Assembly: GCA_016650435.1 (NCBI GenBank)
Contig: JAENVT010000017.1
Span: 1-16,066, forward strand
DNA length: 16,066 nucleotides
From: Ilumatobacteraceae bacterium
GTDB taxonomy: Bacteria > Actinomycetota > Acidimicrobiia > Acidimicrobiales > Ilumatobacteraceae
Direction of reading: 5' to 3'
This document shows, piece after piece, positions 1-7,948 of this stretch; within the stretch, counting starts at the first letter, position 1, and every line of letters starts with the position of its first letter. The notes below the pieces were generated by a model. It worked only from the letters and a program-made list of their open reading frames with translations. It was not told the DNA's origin and did not search any database. Position numbers and translations under genes: made by a program.

Positions 1-1674
1 GTGACGCTGACCGTGTTGGGCCCGCGGGTGCTCGGTCACGGGACTGATCTCATCTTCAACGCGATTCGCCGAGGCGAGCGCATCGACTTCCCAGCATTGC
101 GCGGTGTGCTGTTGACCGTGCTCGCGTTGTACGCGTGCGGGGCCGGGCTCTCGTACCTCCAGTCGTACACGCTCGCCGGTGTCGTGCAACGCACCGTCTA
201 CCGGCTGCGATCCGACGTCGAGGACAAGATCAACCGCCTGCCACTCAGCTATGTCGACGGCCAGCCGCGCGGCGACCTGTTGAGCAGGGTCACCAACGAC
301 ATCGACAACATCTCGCAGAGCCTCCAGCAGACGCTCAGTCAGCTACTGACCTCGGTCCTCACGCTGATCGGCGTTCTGGTGATGATGTTCGTGATCTCGC
401 CGATACTCGCTCTTGTCGCTGCCCTCACGATCCCGAGCTCGCTGTTCATCATTCGCTTCGTGACAGCGCGCTCGAAGAAGCGCTTCGTCGCTCAATGGCG
501 CCATACCGGCACGCTCAACGCGCAGATCGAAGAAGCGTTCACGGGCCATGCGCTGGTGAAGGTGTTCGGCCGCCAGCACGACGTGGAGGAGCGGTTCAGC
601 ACCAAGAACGAGGAGCTCTACGGCGCTAGCTTCGGTGCCCAATTCATCTCCGGCATCATCCAGCCGGCGATGATGTTCCTTGGCAACATCAACTATGTCG
701 CCATCGCCGTGATCGGTGGCCTGCGGGTCTCATCGGGAGCACTGAGCCTTGGCGATGTGCAGGCCTTCATCCAGTACTCGCGGCAGTTCACGCAGCCGAT
801 GACCCAGCTGGCGTCGATGGCCAACGTGCTGCAGTCGGGCGTCGCCTCCGCCGAGCGCGTGTTCGAATTTCTCGACGCACCCGAACAGAGCGAGGACCCG
901 CCAGACCCGGTGCGCGACGTCGACCCGCGCGGCAGGGTCGAGTTCGAACACGTGGCGTTCTCCTACGACCCCAAGAATCCGCTGATCAGCGACCTGTCGT
1001 TCGTCGCCGAGCCCGGCCAAACCATCGCCATCGTTGGGCCGACCGGCGCAGGCAAGACGACTCTCGTCAATCTGATCATGCGCTTCTACGAGATCGACGG
1101 CGGTCGCATCACTCTCGACGGCATCAACATCGCCGACATGACGCGTCACGATCTGCGGGCCAACGTCGGAATGGTGCTGCAGGACACCTGGCTGTTCAGC
1201 GGAACGATCCGCGACAACATCAAGTACGGCAACCTCGACTGCACCGACGAACAGTTCCACGAAGCAACGCGGGCGACGTACGTCGACCGTTTCGTGCACT
1301 CGCTGCCCGATGGCTATGACACCTTGATCGACGACGAGGGCGGCACCGTGAGCGCCGGCGAGAAGCAGTTGCTCACCATCGCCAGAGCCTTCCTGGCCGA
1401 CCCGTCGATTCTGATCCTCGACGAGGCGACCAGCTCGGTCGACACCCGCACCGAAGTCCTCATCCAGAAAGCAATGGCCGCGCTGCGATCGCAACGAACC
1501 AGCTTCGTCATCGCCCACCGGTTGTCGACGATCCGCGATGCGGACCTGATCCTCGTCATGAAGTCGGGAAACATCGTCGAGCAGGGCACGCACGAGGAAC
1601 TGCTGCACAGCCACGGTGCATACTTCGACCTCTACAACGCCCAGTTCGCAGCCCCTGCCGCCGAAGTTCCGTAA
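1..1674 (+). CDS. ABC transporter, fused permease/ATPase (exporter type), 5' end cut by window
   Basis: An ATP-driven inner-membrane exporter half-transporter (MdlB/MsbA-like); substrate unknown. Residues about 1-290 are the transmembrane domain, with hydrophobic stretches near 33-55, 114-150 and 215-245. Residues 312-545 are the nucleotide-binding domain: Walker A GPTGAGKT at 346-353, Q-loop Q394, signature VSAGEKQ at 450-456 in place of LSGGQ, Walker B LILDEA at 471-476, and H-loop H506. The family is usually about 600 residues or more. This frame is open from base 1 and seems to lack the first membrane helix, so the GTG at position 1 is probably internal and the real start lies outside the window. 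Such half-transporters often work as heterodimers with an adjacent gene, here possibly upstream and unseen. It ends 9 nt from a convergent gene. The ABC exporter call is firm; the substrate is not. Confidence 0.95.
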   Translation: MTLTVLGPRVLGHGTDLIFNAIRRGERIDFPALRGVLLTVLALYACGAGLSYLQSYTLAGVVQRTVYRLRSDVEDKINRLPLSYVDGQPRGDLLSRVTNDIDNISQSLQQTLSQLLTSVLTLIGVLVMMFVISPILALVAALTIPSSLFIIRFVTARSKKRFVAQWRHTGTLNAQIEEAFTGHALVKVFGRQHDVEERFSTKNEELYGASFGAQFISGIIQPAMMFLGNINYVAIAVIGGLRVSSGALSLGDVQAFIQYSRQFTQPMTQLASMANVLQSGVASAERVFEFLDAPEQSEDPPDPVRDVDPRGRVEFEHVAFSYDPKNPLISDLSFVAEPGQTIAIVGPTGAGKTTLVNLIMRFYEIDGGRITLDGINIADMTRHDLRANVGMVLQDTWLFSGTIRDNIKYGNLDCTDEQFHEATRATYVDRFVHSLPDGYDTLIDDEGGTVSAGEKQLLTIARAFLADPSILILDEATSSVDTRTEVLIQKAMAALRSQRTSFVIAHRLSTIRDADLILVMKSGNIVEQGTHEELLHSHGAYFDLYNAQFAAPAAEVP

Positions 1675-1683
1675 CGCACGCAC

Positions 1684-2898
1684 CTAGTGCATTGCGGCTG
1701 CGGCCCCCATGATCTGTCCGATGTTCTGCGGGTCGAAGAACTCGACCGGCGACACCGTACCGGCGGTGATGCTGGCGAACGAGTCCATCGCGTCTTGGTT
1801 GCCGTACACGGCACCGAGCAGTTGTTGCATCTCGACGGGTGGCGCCTCCAGCGTTGCCAGCTGCGTCGTGAACTCGTAGATCGGCAGGGCGTGTGAGTCG
1901 CGGGTGCTGTGAAACTCCGAAAGCGCGTCGTCGAATGAGCGGACACCGGTGAAGACCTCGTCGAGCGCGGTTGAGCACCTCTCGGCATCGCTGAACGCGT
2001 CGGTGATGCCCTGTGCCGTGATGGGGTCCTTGTTGTAACCCGCATCGCCGACCAGCACCCAACCAGGGCCGTATGGCTTGCGGAAGAAGTTGGGAACCGA
2101 CCCTCCGTAGAACCGCTCCTCGCGTTTCGCGCCGCGTACCCTGCGGGCCAACTCCGGTACAAGATCGAGTGTCTTCAGGTAGTTGGCCTCGACGTCCGCT
2201 TTGTACGCCGAAGACTCCGCGTACGGCCAGCCAACGACAAGCATTGTCAGTCCGTCGTTCGTGCTGATCGCCGCTCCACCGCGGTCTGGTCGGATGAAGA
2301 TCTCGAAACCATCGACCGGCAGGCCACTCCAGTACGTGTAGTAGCTCCATTGCAGCATCGGCTTCTCGTTGTACTGGAGCGGCTGAACCGCCTTCGCCAG
2401 TTGGGAGTTGCGTCCATCGGCAGCGATCACAACGCGGGCTCGCTCGACGACCGAGCTCCCGCCTTCGTCGTGCCCACGAATACCGACAACAACGTCGTCC
2501 TCAACGAGGATCTCGTCGACCGTGAAGCGTTCGCGTACCTCGGCACCTGCCTGCGCCGCGGCGTCGACGAGGATCTTGTCGAGGATGGTTCGGCGTGGCG
2601 CGTAGGCCATCGAGATGCCACCGCACGGGCGAGGTGTCCCCTTGATCGTGAACGGCCCGAAGTCGAATGAATAGGTCTCGACCGGCGGGCAACCCGACGC
2701 TGTGACCTTGTCGAGCACTCCCCACCGCCTCATCGCCGCGACCCCCGGCGCATGGATCACATGCGTCGACAGCGTGTCGCTGGGGAACGACGCACGATCG
2801 ACAACCAATACCCGGTAGCCCTTGCGAGCCAGCAGCATTGCGGTCGGGGCGCCGGCGCAACGTGCTCCTACAACGATTGCGTCATATTGCTTGACCAT
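1684..2898 (-). CDS. FAD-dependent oxidoreductase (geranylgeranyl reductase / aromatic hydroxylase-like fold)
   Basis: A 404-residue flavoprotein of the p-hydroxybenzoate hydroxylase/geranylgeranyl-reductase superfamily, probably cytosolic; substrate unknown. The N-terminal Rossmann motif is VVGARCAGAPTA (residues 9-20), a GxRxxG form of the dinucleotide-binding loop, followed by the acidic end of strand 2 at D34. The DG motif is at 161-162 (IAADGRNS). The second FAD motif is at 284-285 (LVGDAGYNKDP), followed by QGITDAF. The ATG at 2898 is preceded by GAGGAG about 5 nt away, which fixes the start. It lies downstream of, and on the same strand as, the LuxR-type regulator at 2981-4666, which suggests regulator and target or co-transcription. 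A hairpin between them (2962-2989) may separate the two transcripts. Class assignment is secure; the reaction (hydroxylation, double-bond reduction or halogenation) cannot be told from sequence. Confidence 0.9.
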   Translation of the reverse strand: MVKQYDAIVVGARCAGAPTAMLLARKGYRVLVVDRASFPSDTLSTHVIHAPGVAAMRRWGVLDKVTASGCPPVETYSFDFGPFTIKGTPRPCGGISMAYAPRRTILDKILVDAAAQAGAEVRERFTVDEILVEDDVVVGIRGHDEGGSSVVERARVVIAADGRNSQLAKAVQPLQYNEKPMLQWSYYTYWSGLPVDGFEIFIRPDRGGAAISTNDGLTMLVVGWPYAESSAYKADVEANYLKTLDLVPELARRVRGAKREERFYGGSVPNFFRKPYGPGWVLVGDAGYNKDPITAQGITDAFSDAERCSTALDEVFTGVRSFDDALSEFHSTRDSHALPIYEFTTQLATLEAPPVEMQQLLGAVYGNQDAMDSFASITAGTVSPVEFFDPQNIGQIMGAAAAMH

Positions 2899-2961
2899 GT
2901 CATCTCCTCGGGTTCGGCGCTCACTGCGCTGTGCGAGTCACGATGACAGGAACTCGATTTC

Positions 2962-2989
2962 GACGAATCGGGGATCTCCCCTATTCGTC
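2962..2989 (-). terminator. Hairpin at the 3' end of the LuxR-family gene
   Basis: Arms GACGAATCGGGG (2962-2973) and CCCCTATTCGTC (2978-2989) pair over 12 positions with a single C/T mismatch and a 4-nt loop. The LuxR stop codon (2981-2983) lies inside the right arm. No clear U-run follows on the minus strand (GAAATCGAGTT), so it may be a weak or U-less terminator. It also sits 64-91 nt upstream of the oxidoreductase ATG and could be an operator instead. Confidence 0.5.
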
Positions 2990-4666
2990 ACCTGGTTTTG
3001 CCCGGGTGCTGTAGGCCGCCGCCTGGCCGCGACTGCGCAGGCCGAGCTTGCTGAGGATGTTGCCGACGTGATGTTCGACGGTTTTGCGGCTGATGAACAG
3101 CCGCTCGGAGATCTCGGGATTCGACAGTCCGTGGCCGATGAGGTCGAGTACCTCGGCTTCGCGCTTCGATAGCAGACCAGCGACGCCTCTCGAGCCAGAA
3201 GTTTTGGTCGAGCCCGAAGGCTTCGCCGACGTCGCCTTGACACCAAGCGACCGCAAGACCGCAGCAGCGGCGTCGACGTGGCGGGCAGCCTGGAGACGGT
3301 CGAACTCGTCGAGTGCGGCGCGCGCTTCGACCATTGCCACCTCGGGACGTTCCGTCAGCAACGCGTTGGCGATCGCCAATCGGGAATGCGCGACTTCCAT
3401 CGGCATCTGTGCCTTGGCAAACTCGGCCAGCGCCTCACGAAGACAGCCCTGCGAATCGCCAATGCCGGAGGCGAGACAGACACGACCCCGCGCCAATGCC
3501 GCAACAGCGGCCAGATAGTGACCGGCGTGGAGGTTGGCGCAGTCGGCGAGCTTGCCCGCTGCGGACCTGGCGTCATCAACTCTGTTCGCTCCGAGATGTA
3601 CGTCGACGAGCAGAGCTAGCAACGGTGCTGCTGCCGTGCTGAGCGGGTCGAGCTGGCCAAGGGCCCGCTCGAGAACATCGGTGGCGAGCGCCGTTTGCCC
3701 ATTCGCCAGGTGAATCGCGGCGAGAGGGCGAGCAACGTCGGAGCTGGTCGTGGCGTCGAGCCCTTCGAGCAACTGCTGAGCCTCCTCGATGCGGCCTTGG
3801 CGCACGCGCAGATCGGCCAGTCGCGCCAATGCGCCGCCGCGCAACGACTTCTGCCCGAGGCCCCACAATCTCACCGCCTCGGTCAACGCCGCGTCGGCTT
3901 CCGGCCACCGGCCGGCAGCAGTCAGGATCCCGCCGTAGTGCGTGCGACAGAACGCCGAGACCGCGGGCAGCCGTCTGCGATCGGCGATCATCTCGCCGAT
4001 CCGAATCCACTGATCAGCACGCTTCACATCGTGGGCGTGTTCGCAGGCGGAGAAGAGTTGACAGAAGATCTCCTCGAGCACGCAGAAGTCTTCGACATCA
4101 CTGCCGGCGACCGCTGCCAGCGCCTCGTCGAGCAGCATCATGCCTTCCTCGTTGCGGTCGCTGTGCACGAGGCTGGCGCCGAGGTAGGCCAAGGTCACGA
4201 ACTCCAAATCTGTATCGCCCATGTTCCGGGCCACAGCCAACGCCTCCCGGAAGCGCTTCTCCTTCGTCGCCCGGTCAACCTCGAACATCCCGACGTTCAG
4301 CGCAATCCATCCGCGTTCGGGCGAGTCGGGCGAGTCACCCAAAAGCGTCTTGGCGCGCGCCAACCACCCGCTGCCCACAGCCCAGTCACCAACGATCGCC
4401 AGGTACATGTACGCAACCGTGCGCGCCACGCGCACTGCGCCGACGTGATCGCCGGAATCGCGATGCGCCGCGTATGCCCGCTCCCAATCCTCGATGGCCT
4501 GGGCGAAGTTCATCTCCAGATACGAGACCCGAGCCAGTCCCTCGATCACGTCACCATTGGTCGACCCGTCCATCACGAGTTCGAAGGCCTTGCGGGCGCT
4601 GGCAGCGTCGCCGGCCCGAAGCCCAGCGCGACCGTCGGCGATCAGCTGGTCGACCGGGACGTTCAC
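2981..4666 (-). CDS. LuxR-family transcriptional regulator with TPR-like helical N-terminus
   Basis: A 561-residue DNA-binding regulator. Residues about 1-475 are alpha-helical with repeated alanine/leucine-rich helix pairs typical of TPR-like solenoids (for example [14 protein letters not shown], and [15 protein letters not shown] near 254-268). A Ser/Thr/Gly/Lys linker covers about 478-495. The C-terminal LuxR/GerE helix-turn-helix covers 497-555: [19 protein letters not shown], then recognition-helix region [18 protein letters not shown]. Unlike MalT/LAL regulators, I see no P-loop ATPase, so the solenoid is presumably the sensing or protein-contact part (inference). The chosen start is GTG at 4666. 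No convincing Shine-Dalgarno precedes it, so a nearby start is possible. It lies upstream of the FAD oxidoreductase on the same strand, its likely target. A 108-bp repeat element ends 27 nt before its start codon. Confidence 0.88.
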   Translation of the reverse strand: MNVPVDQLIADGRAGLRAGDAASARKAFELVMDGSTNGDVIEGLARVSYLEMNFAQAIEDWERAYAAHRDSGDHVGAVRVARTVAYMYLAIVGDWAVGSGWLARAKTLLGDSPDSPERGWIALNVGMFEVDRATKEKRFREALAVARNMGDTDLEFVTLAYLGASLVHSDRNEEGMMLLDEALAAVAGSDVEDFCVLEEIFCQLFSACEHAHDVKRADQWIRIGEMIADRRRLPAVSAFCRTHYGGILTAAGRWPEADAALTEAVRLWGLGQKSLRGGALARLADLRVRQGRIEEAQQLLEGLDATTSSDVARPLAAIHLANGQTALATDVLERALGQLDPLSTAAAPLLALLVDVHLGANRVDDARSAAGKLADCANLHAGHYLAAVAALARGRVCLASGIGDSQGCLREALAEFAKAQMPMEVAHSRLAIANALLTERPEVAMVEARAALDEFDRLQAARHVDAAAAVLRSLGVKATSAKPSGSTKTSGSRGVAGLLSKREAEVLDLIGHGLSNPEISERLFISRKTVEHHVGNILSKLGLRSRGQAAAYSTRAKPGDE

Positions 4667-4702
4667 GCCGCCATCATCCCACGGCGTTGCTTACCGAGTG
4701 TC

Positions 4703-4745
4703 GGGCGCGATTCCGGAACTGCCAGTTCTCACAGCGCGCCCACAC
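4703..4745. repeat. Direct repeat copy 1 (imperfect palindrome)
   Basis: Nested symmetry: outer arms GGGCGCG (4703-4709) and CGCGCCC (4735-4741), and inner dyad GAACTG-C-CAGTTC (4716-4728), separated by 6-nt unpaired segments on both sides. The flanking GTGT (4698-4701) and ACAC (4742-4745) extend the outer stem after a one-base bulge. Confidence 0.75.
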
Positions 4746-4754
4746 AGCTTCCTT

Positions 4755-4797
4755 GGGCGCGATTCCGGAACTGCCAGTTCTCACTGCGCTCCCACAC
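4755..4797. repeat. Direct repeat copy 2 (imperfect palindrome)
   Basis: Matches copy 1 at 41 of 43 positions. The inner dyad (4768-4780) is unchanged. The two differences lie in the right flank (CACTGCGCTCCC versus CACAGCGCGCCC), one of which breaks the outer stem at one base pair. The 9-nt spacer AGCTTCCTT separates the two copies. Confidence 0.75.
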
Positions 4798-4807
4798 TCG
4801 GGTGCGA

Positions 4808-5569
4808 TCACGACCACTGCGTCTTTGGCCGCTCCTGCAGTTCACCGTCGACGATCACATCGACGCGTTCGTTGAAGAAGCACAGGAAGTTCTCGATCGA
4901 CGGGATCTGGGGTATCGGTGCGGGATACACCCACACGATGTCATCGACGACTTTGGCGCCCGGCACAGCAACCGAGAAGTAGCTGGCGACTCCCTTGTAG
5001 GGACACGAGGTATTGAGTGTCGAAGCGACCAGCAGGTCGAGACGCACGTCGAGCTTTGGGATGTAGTAGCGCGTTGGCAGCCCGGTTTCGAAGAGCAGGA
5101 TCGGGCGGGTCGTGTCGGCGATCGTTTCGCCGTGGATGCGAACCTCGACGTGGCGCGAGGAACGCAGTGCGTCGACCCGCTTGTACAGATCGCGGGCGTG
5201 GACGAAAACCTCTTCGTCCTCCTCGAACCAGTTGTCGACCTTGTTCCAGTAGAAGGCAACGTACGCCGACAGGTCGGGAGCGCCGTCGAGTGGCACGGGG
5301 TAGCTCCACACCGCGTTCTCGATTCGGCGGTCGTCGACGACGATCGACCAATACTCCGCATCGCCCTTCAGTGGGCAATGCGATGAACGATCTGTGTGCT
5401 CGAGCAGGTCGAAGTTGACGTCTTGTTTTGGCAGGTAGTAGACGGGAGGACGACCGGGCTCGAACAGATAGATCGAACGAATGGTGTCGGCGACGACAAC
5501 ACCATCGACAAATGAACGCAGGCGGCGATGGTTCGGTTCGAGGCGTATCGGATTCTCGATCATCGTCAT
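4808..5569 (-). CDS. Tandem DUF427 domain protein
   Basis: A 253-residue protein with two copies of the DUF427 domain (Pfam NTP_transf_9); biochemical function unknown. Copy one covers about residues 20-125 and copy two about 143-245. Matching motifs in the two copies are YYLP (44-47) / YYIP (168-171), CPLKG (65-69) / CPYKG (189-193), and VWSYP (87-91) / VWVYP (212-216). A longer open frame runs to 5782, but that extension is Arg-rich antisense shadow of the reductase gene. The ATG at 5569 overlaps the reductase stop as ATGA, which fixes the start (a second ATG two codons on is also possible). The overlap implies translational coupling to the molybdoenzyme. I see no signal peptide or membrane segment. 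The DUF427 call is confident; its link to sulfoxide reduction rests on gene order only. Confidence 0.9.
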   Translation of the reverse strand: MTMIENPIRLEPNHRRLRSFVDGVVVADTIRSIYLFEPGRPPVYYLPKQDVNFDLLEHTDRSSHCPLKGDAEYWSIVVDDRRIENAVWSYPVPLDGAPDLSAYVAFYWNKVDNWFEEDEEVFVHARDLYKRVDALRSSRHVEVRIHGETIADTTRPILLFETGLPTRYYIPKLDVRLDLLVASTLNTSCPYKGVASYFSVAVPGAKVVDDIVWVYPAPIPQIPSIENFLCFFNERVDVIVDGELQERPKTQWS

Positions 5570-7881
5570 GCGGCACCCAGTGCGGTGCGAGCAACGAGCG
5601 TCGGAGGTTCGTGCGCCCGGATAGGAGGCAGTGCGCCGACGAACGGCTCGACCTCGACGCGTGCCTGCTGGCCGGCACAGCCTTGCGACAGGTGTGACGT
5701 CGGCCGATCCTGCGTGACTGCGTTCGGGTTTCCGTGCACGCACAGCACGGTCCCGTCGTCGAGTAGCAGTGGGTCGTACCACGCGCCTGTCGCCAATTGC
5801 ACGACGCCCGGTCGAACGGCGACAGATACAACCGCTCCGGCAAGGCAGGCGCCGCGGCTGTTGTAGACACGCACGACATCGCCGTCGTCGATGCCACGCG
5901 CCAACGCATCGTCGGGATTGATCAGAATCGGTTCGCGGCCTTGGACCTTGCTCGCCAGACTGAACGCTCCGACATCCATCTGGCCGTGCAATCTCGTCGA
6001 CGGCTGGTTGGCGATGAGGTGCAGCGGTGACGTGCCCGCGACCGGGCTATCCGGCTCGATCCACGTTGGGTGACCGGGACAATCGTCATAGCCAAACCCA
6101 GCAACGACCTCGGAGGCGAGTTCGATCCGGCCGCTCGGCGTGCGCAGCGGGAACTGCGCTGGGTCGGTGCGGAACTTCTCGAACATCGTCAGGTTCTCCT
6201 GCGGGAACGGCATCTCGACGCCACCGTCCGCCCAGAACTGCTCGAACGGCGGGACGGCCGCGCTGAGGCCGGAACGCCACTGCTCGTACATGTGCTCGAG
6301 CCACTGCCGAGGCGTCCTGCCTTCGGTGAACTCGGCACCGACACCCATCCGTTCGGCGATCAGCCGGAAGATCTCGTGGTCGTCGAGCGCCTCGCCCGGC
6401 GCCGACGTCGCTCGATGCATTGCATTGAGGTGGGAGTCGCGGCGACCCGCACCGAAGTCTTCTCGCTCGGTAGGGATCGTCGTCGGCAACACGATGTCTG
6501 CGTGCCGGGCCATGGCCGTCCAGTACGGCTCGTTGACGACGACCGTGTCGGTCGCGGCCAACGCGCTGCGCAACCGGGCGAGGTCTTGATGATGGTGGAA
6601 CGGGTTGCCGCCGGCCCAGTAGACGAGGTGAACGTCGGGGTAGGCGTACGTGCCGCCGTCGTATGTGAACGCCTCCCCGGGCGACAGCAACATGTCGGAG
6701 ATCCGCGCCACGGGGATGAACGTCTTGACCGCGTTGCGACCCTTCGGGAAGTGCGGCAACCCAACACTGGGGCCGGTGGAGCCGACATCGCCCATCGAGC
6801 CGTAGCCGTGGCCGAAGCCCCCGCCGGGCAAACCGATCTGCCCGAGCAACGCGGCCAGCGCAACCCCCGCCCACACCGGCTGTTCGCCATGCGGTATCCG
6901 TTGCAACGACCAGGTCACCGTCACCAACGTGCGTACAGCGGCCATGCGACGCGCCAGTCGGCGGATGTCGTCGGCCGGGATCTCGCAGCGTTCGCTGGCC
7001 CATTCCGCATCCTTGGCCACGCCGTCGGTCGTGCCGAGCACATAGGCCTCAAAGATGTCAGCGCCGGCTGTGTAGCGCGCCAGGAACTCGCGGTCTGCCA
7101 GATTCTCGACGAGCAACGTGTGCGACAACGCCAGCATCAATGCAACGTCGGTGCCCGGCACGACGGGATACCACGTGGCCGGTACGCCGGGCGGCAGATC
7201 GTTGCGAACGGGACTGATCAGCGCAAACTCGACGCCCCGATCGACGGCGCGTGCAAGGTAGCCGCCGATGTGGTGTTGGGTCATGCCCCCGTGGTTCACG
7301 AAAACGTTCTTGGCCGGGATGCCGCCGAACGCGACCACCAGGTTCGTGTGCTCGACGATCGTCGGCCACGACGTTGGCCGGCGCAGCACTTCCTCAGCGC
7401 TGCCGACGATGTGCGGAAGGATGACGACCGACGTGCCGTTGCTGTACGAGTTGATGGACCTCGTGTAGCCGCCGATGAGATTGAGCATGCGCTGCAGCTG
7501 TGTTTGTGACTGGTGGAAGATGCCGGCGCTGGCCCATCCGTACGAGCCGCCGAAGATGCTCTCGTTGCCGTGTGCCTTGCGGACGCGATCCAACTCCGTC
7601 GCCACCACTTCGACAGCCTCGCTCCAACTGACCTCGACGAACTCGTCATTGCCACGGTTGTCGCTGGGACCCGGCCCATTTTCGAGCCAGCCGCGCCGAA
7701 TCGCCGGTCGCTGGATCCGTGTGCGATGGCGTGCGGCGCCAATGACACCCGCCAGAAGAGGCGATGGATCGGGGTCAGTGGGGTGGGGAACCACTTCCAC
7801 GATCTCATCGTCGACGACGCGCACTCCGTGGGCACCCCAGTGCGATGTTGTCGGAATCACCATTCTCGTCTCGACGGTCAT
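5566..7881 (-). CDS. Molybdopterin-dependent sulfoxide/N-oxide reductase (BisC / DMSO reductase family)
   Basis: A 771-residue bis-MGD molybdoenzyme of the DMSO reductase superfamily, closest by eye to biotin/methionine sulfoxide reductase (BisC) and TorZ. The N-terminus TTSHWGAHGV (11-20) is typical of that branch. There is no N-terminal cysteine cluster, so no 4Fe-4S centre, and no twin-arginine signal, so it is probably cytoplasmic. GGSYGW at 111-116 carries the Tyr-x-Trp pair known from DMSO reductase. S147 in SYSNGT is the expected molybdenum ligand, followed by VVILPHIVGS. The molydopterin-binding C-terminal domain covers about 640-760. The ATG at 7881 has AAAGGA 7 nt upstream. It is divergent from metY, and its stop overlaps the DUF427 start. 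BisC is known to reduce free methionine-S-sulfoxide, which would fit this neighbourhood. The family call is firm; the substrate is inferred. Confidence 0.92.
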   Translation of the reverse strand: MTVETRMVIPTTSHWGAHGVRVVDDEIVEVVPHPTDPDPSPLLAGVIGAARHRTRIQRPAIRRGWLENGPGPSDNRGNDEFVEVSWSEAVEVVATELDRVRKAHGNESIFGGSYGWASAGIFHQSQTQLQRMLNLIGGYTRSINSYSNGTSVVILPHIVGSAEEVLRRPTSWPTIVEHTNLVVAFGGIPAKNVFVNHGGMTQHHIGGYLARAVDRGVEFALISPVRNDLPPGVPATWYPVVPGTDVALMLALSHTLLVENLADREFLARYTAGADIFEAYVLGTTDGVAKDAEWASERCEIPADDIRRLARRMAAVRTLVTVTWSLQRIPHGEQPVWAGVALAALLGQIGLPGGGFGHGYGSMGDVGSTGPSVGLPHFPKGRNAVKTFIPVARISDMLLSPGEAFTYDGGTYAYPDVHLVYWAGGNPFHHHQDLARLRSALAATDTVVVNEPYWTAMARHADIVLPTTIPTEREDFGAGRRDSHLNAMHRATSAPGEALDDHEIFRLIAERMGVGAEFTEGRTPRQWLEHMYEQWRSGLSAAVPPFEQFWADGGVEMPFPQENLTMFEKFRTDPAQFPLRTPSGRIELASEVVAGFGYDDCPGHPTWIEPDSPVAGTSPLHLIANQPSTRLHGQMDVGAFSLASKVQGREPILINPDDALARGIDDGDVVRVYNSRGACLAGAVVSVAVRPGVVQLATGAWYDPLLLDDGTVLCVHGNPNAVTQDRPTSHLSQGCAGQQARVEVEPFVGALPPIRAHEPPTLVARTALGAA

Positions 7882-7948
7882 CTCGACATCCTTTCCGTCT
7901 CATAGTTCCACAGCAAGCATCTTTTCGGCCATGCGCGAAGATCGGCAC
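7882..7948. promoter_or_regulatory. Divergent promoter gap between the molybdoenzyme and metY
   Basis: These 67 nt must hold both leftward and rightward start signals. The only clear element is the Shine-Dalgarno of the reductase (GGAAAGGA on the minus strand). I could not recognise credible -35/-10 pairs or a dyad. The gap is too short for a SAM riboswitch, and none is apparent. Confidence 0.4.

Larger units (their letters stand above)
4694..4801. repeat. 108-bp compound repeat element with terminal inverted repeats (REP/MITE-like)
   Basis: The ends are an exact 8-bp inverted pair: CCGAGTGT (4694-4701) and ACACTCGG (4794-4801). Inside are two 43-bp direct copies (4703-4745 and 4755-4797), period 52, differing at only two positions. 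Each copy centres on a 13-bp dyad, GAACTG-C-CAGTTC. It fills most of the 141-nt gap between the DUF427 gene end and the LuxR gene start, and no ORF is encoded. This architecture resembles paired REP sequences or a small non-autonomous element. An operator array for the downstream LuxR gene is the alternative. Confidence 0.7.

Noticed and set aside
730..1683. 317-codon minus-strand open frame within the ABC transporter
   Set aside because: Shadow of the nucleotide-binding domain; no domain or ribosome site.
2920..2930. Fragment of the repeat element upstream of the oxidoreductase
   Set aside because: Shares only an 11-mer (CTCACTGCGCT) with copy 2 at 4780-4790; too short to claim as a repeat remnant.
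4703..4797. Possible CRISPR array
   Set aside because: Only two repeats with a 9-nt spacer and strong internal symmetry; no cas gene in the window.
3695..5386. 563-codon plus-strand open frame across the LuxR gene, the repeat element and the DUF427 gene
   Set aside because: It is antisense to two well-supported genes and spans the intergenic repeat; the product has no recognisable domain. Long antisense frames are expected in GC-rich DNA.
5570..5782. Upstream extension of the DUF427 frame
   Set aside because: Arg-rich antisense sequence to the reductase; the ATGA overlap start at 5569 is better.
6070..7509. 479-codon plus-strand open frame antisense to the molybdoenzyme
   Set aside because: Arg/Val/Asp-rich translation without motifs; the opposite strand encodes a complete molybdoenzyme with its active-site residues.
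7475..7948. Upstream extension of the metY frame
   Set aside because: It lies antisense to the reductase N-terminus and would add 158 residues absent from the MetY family.
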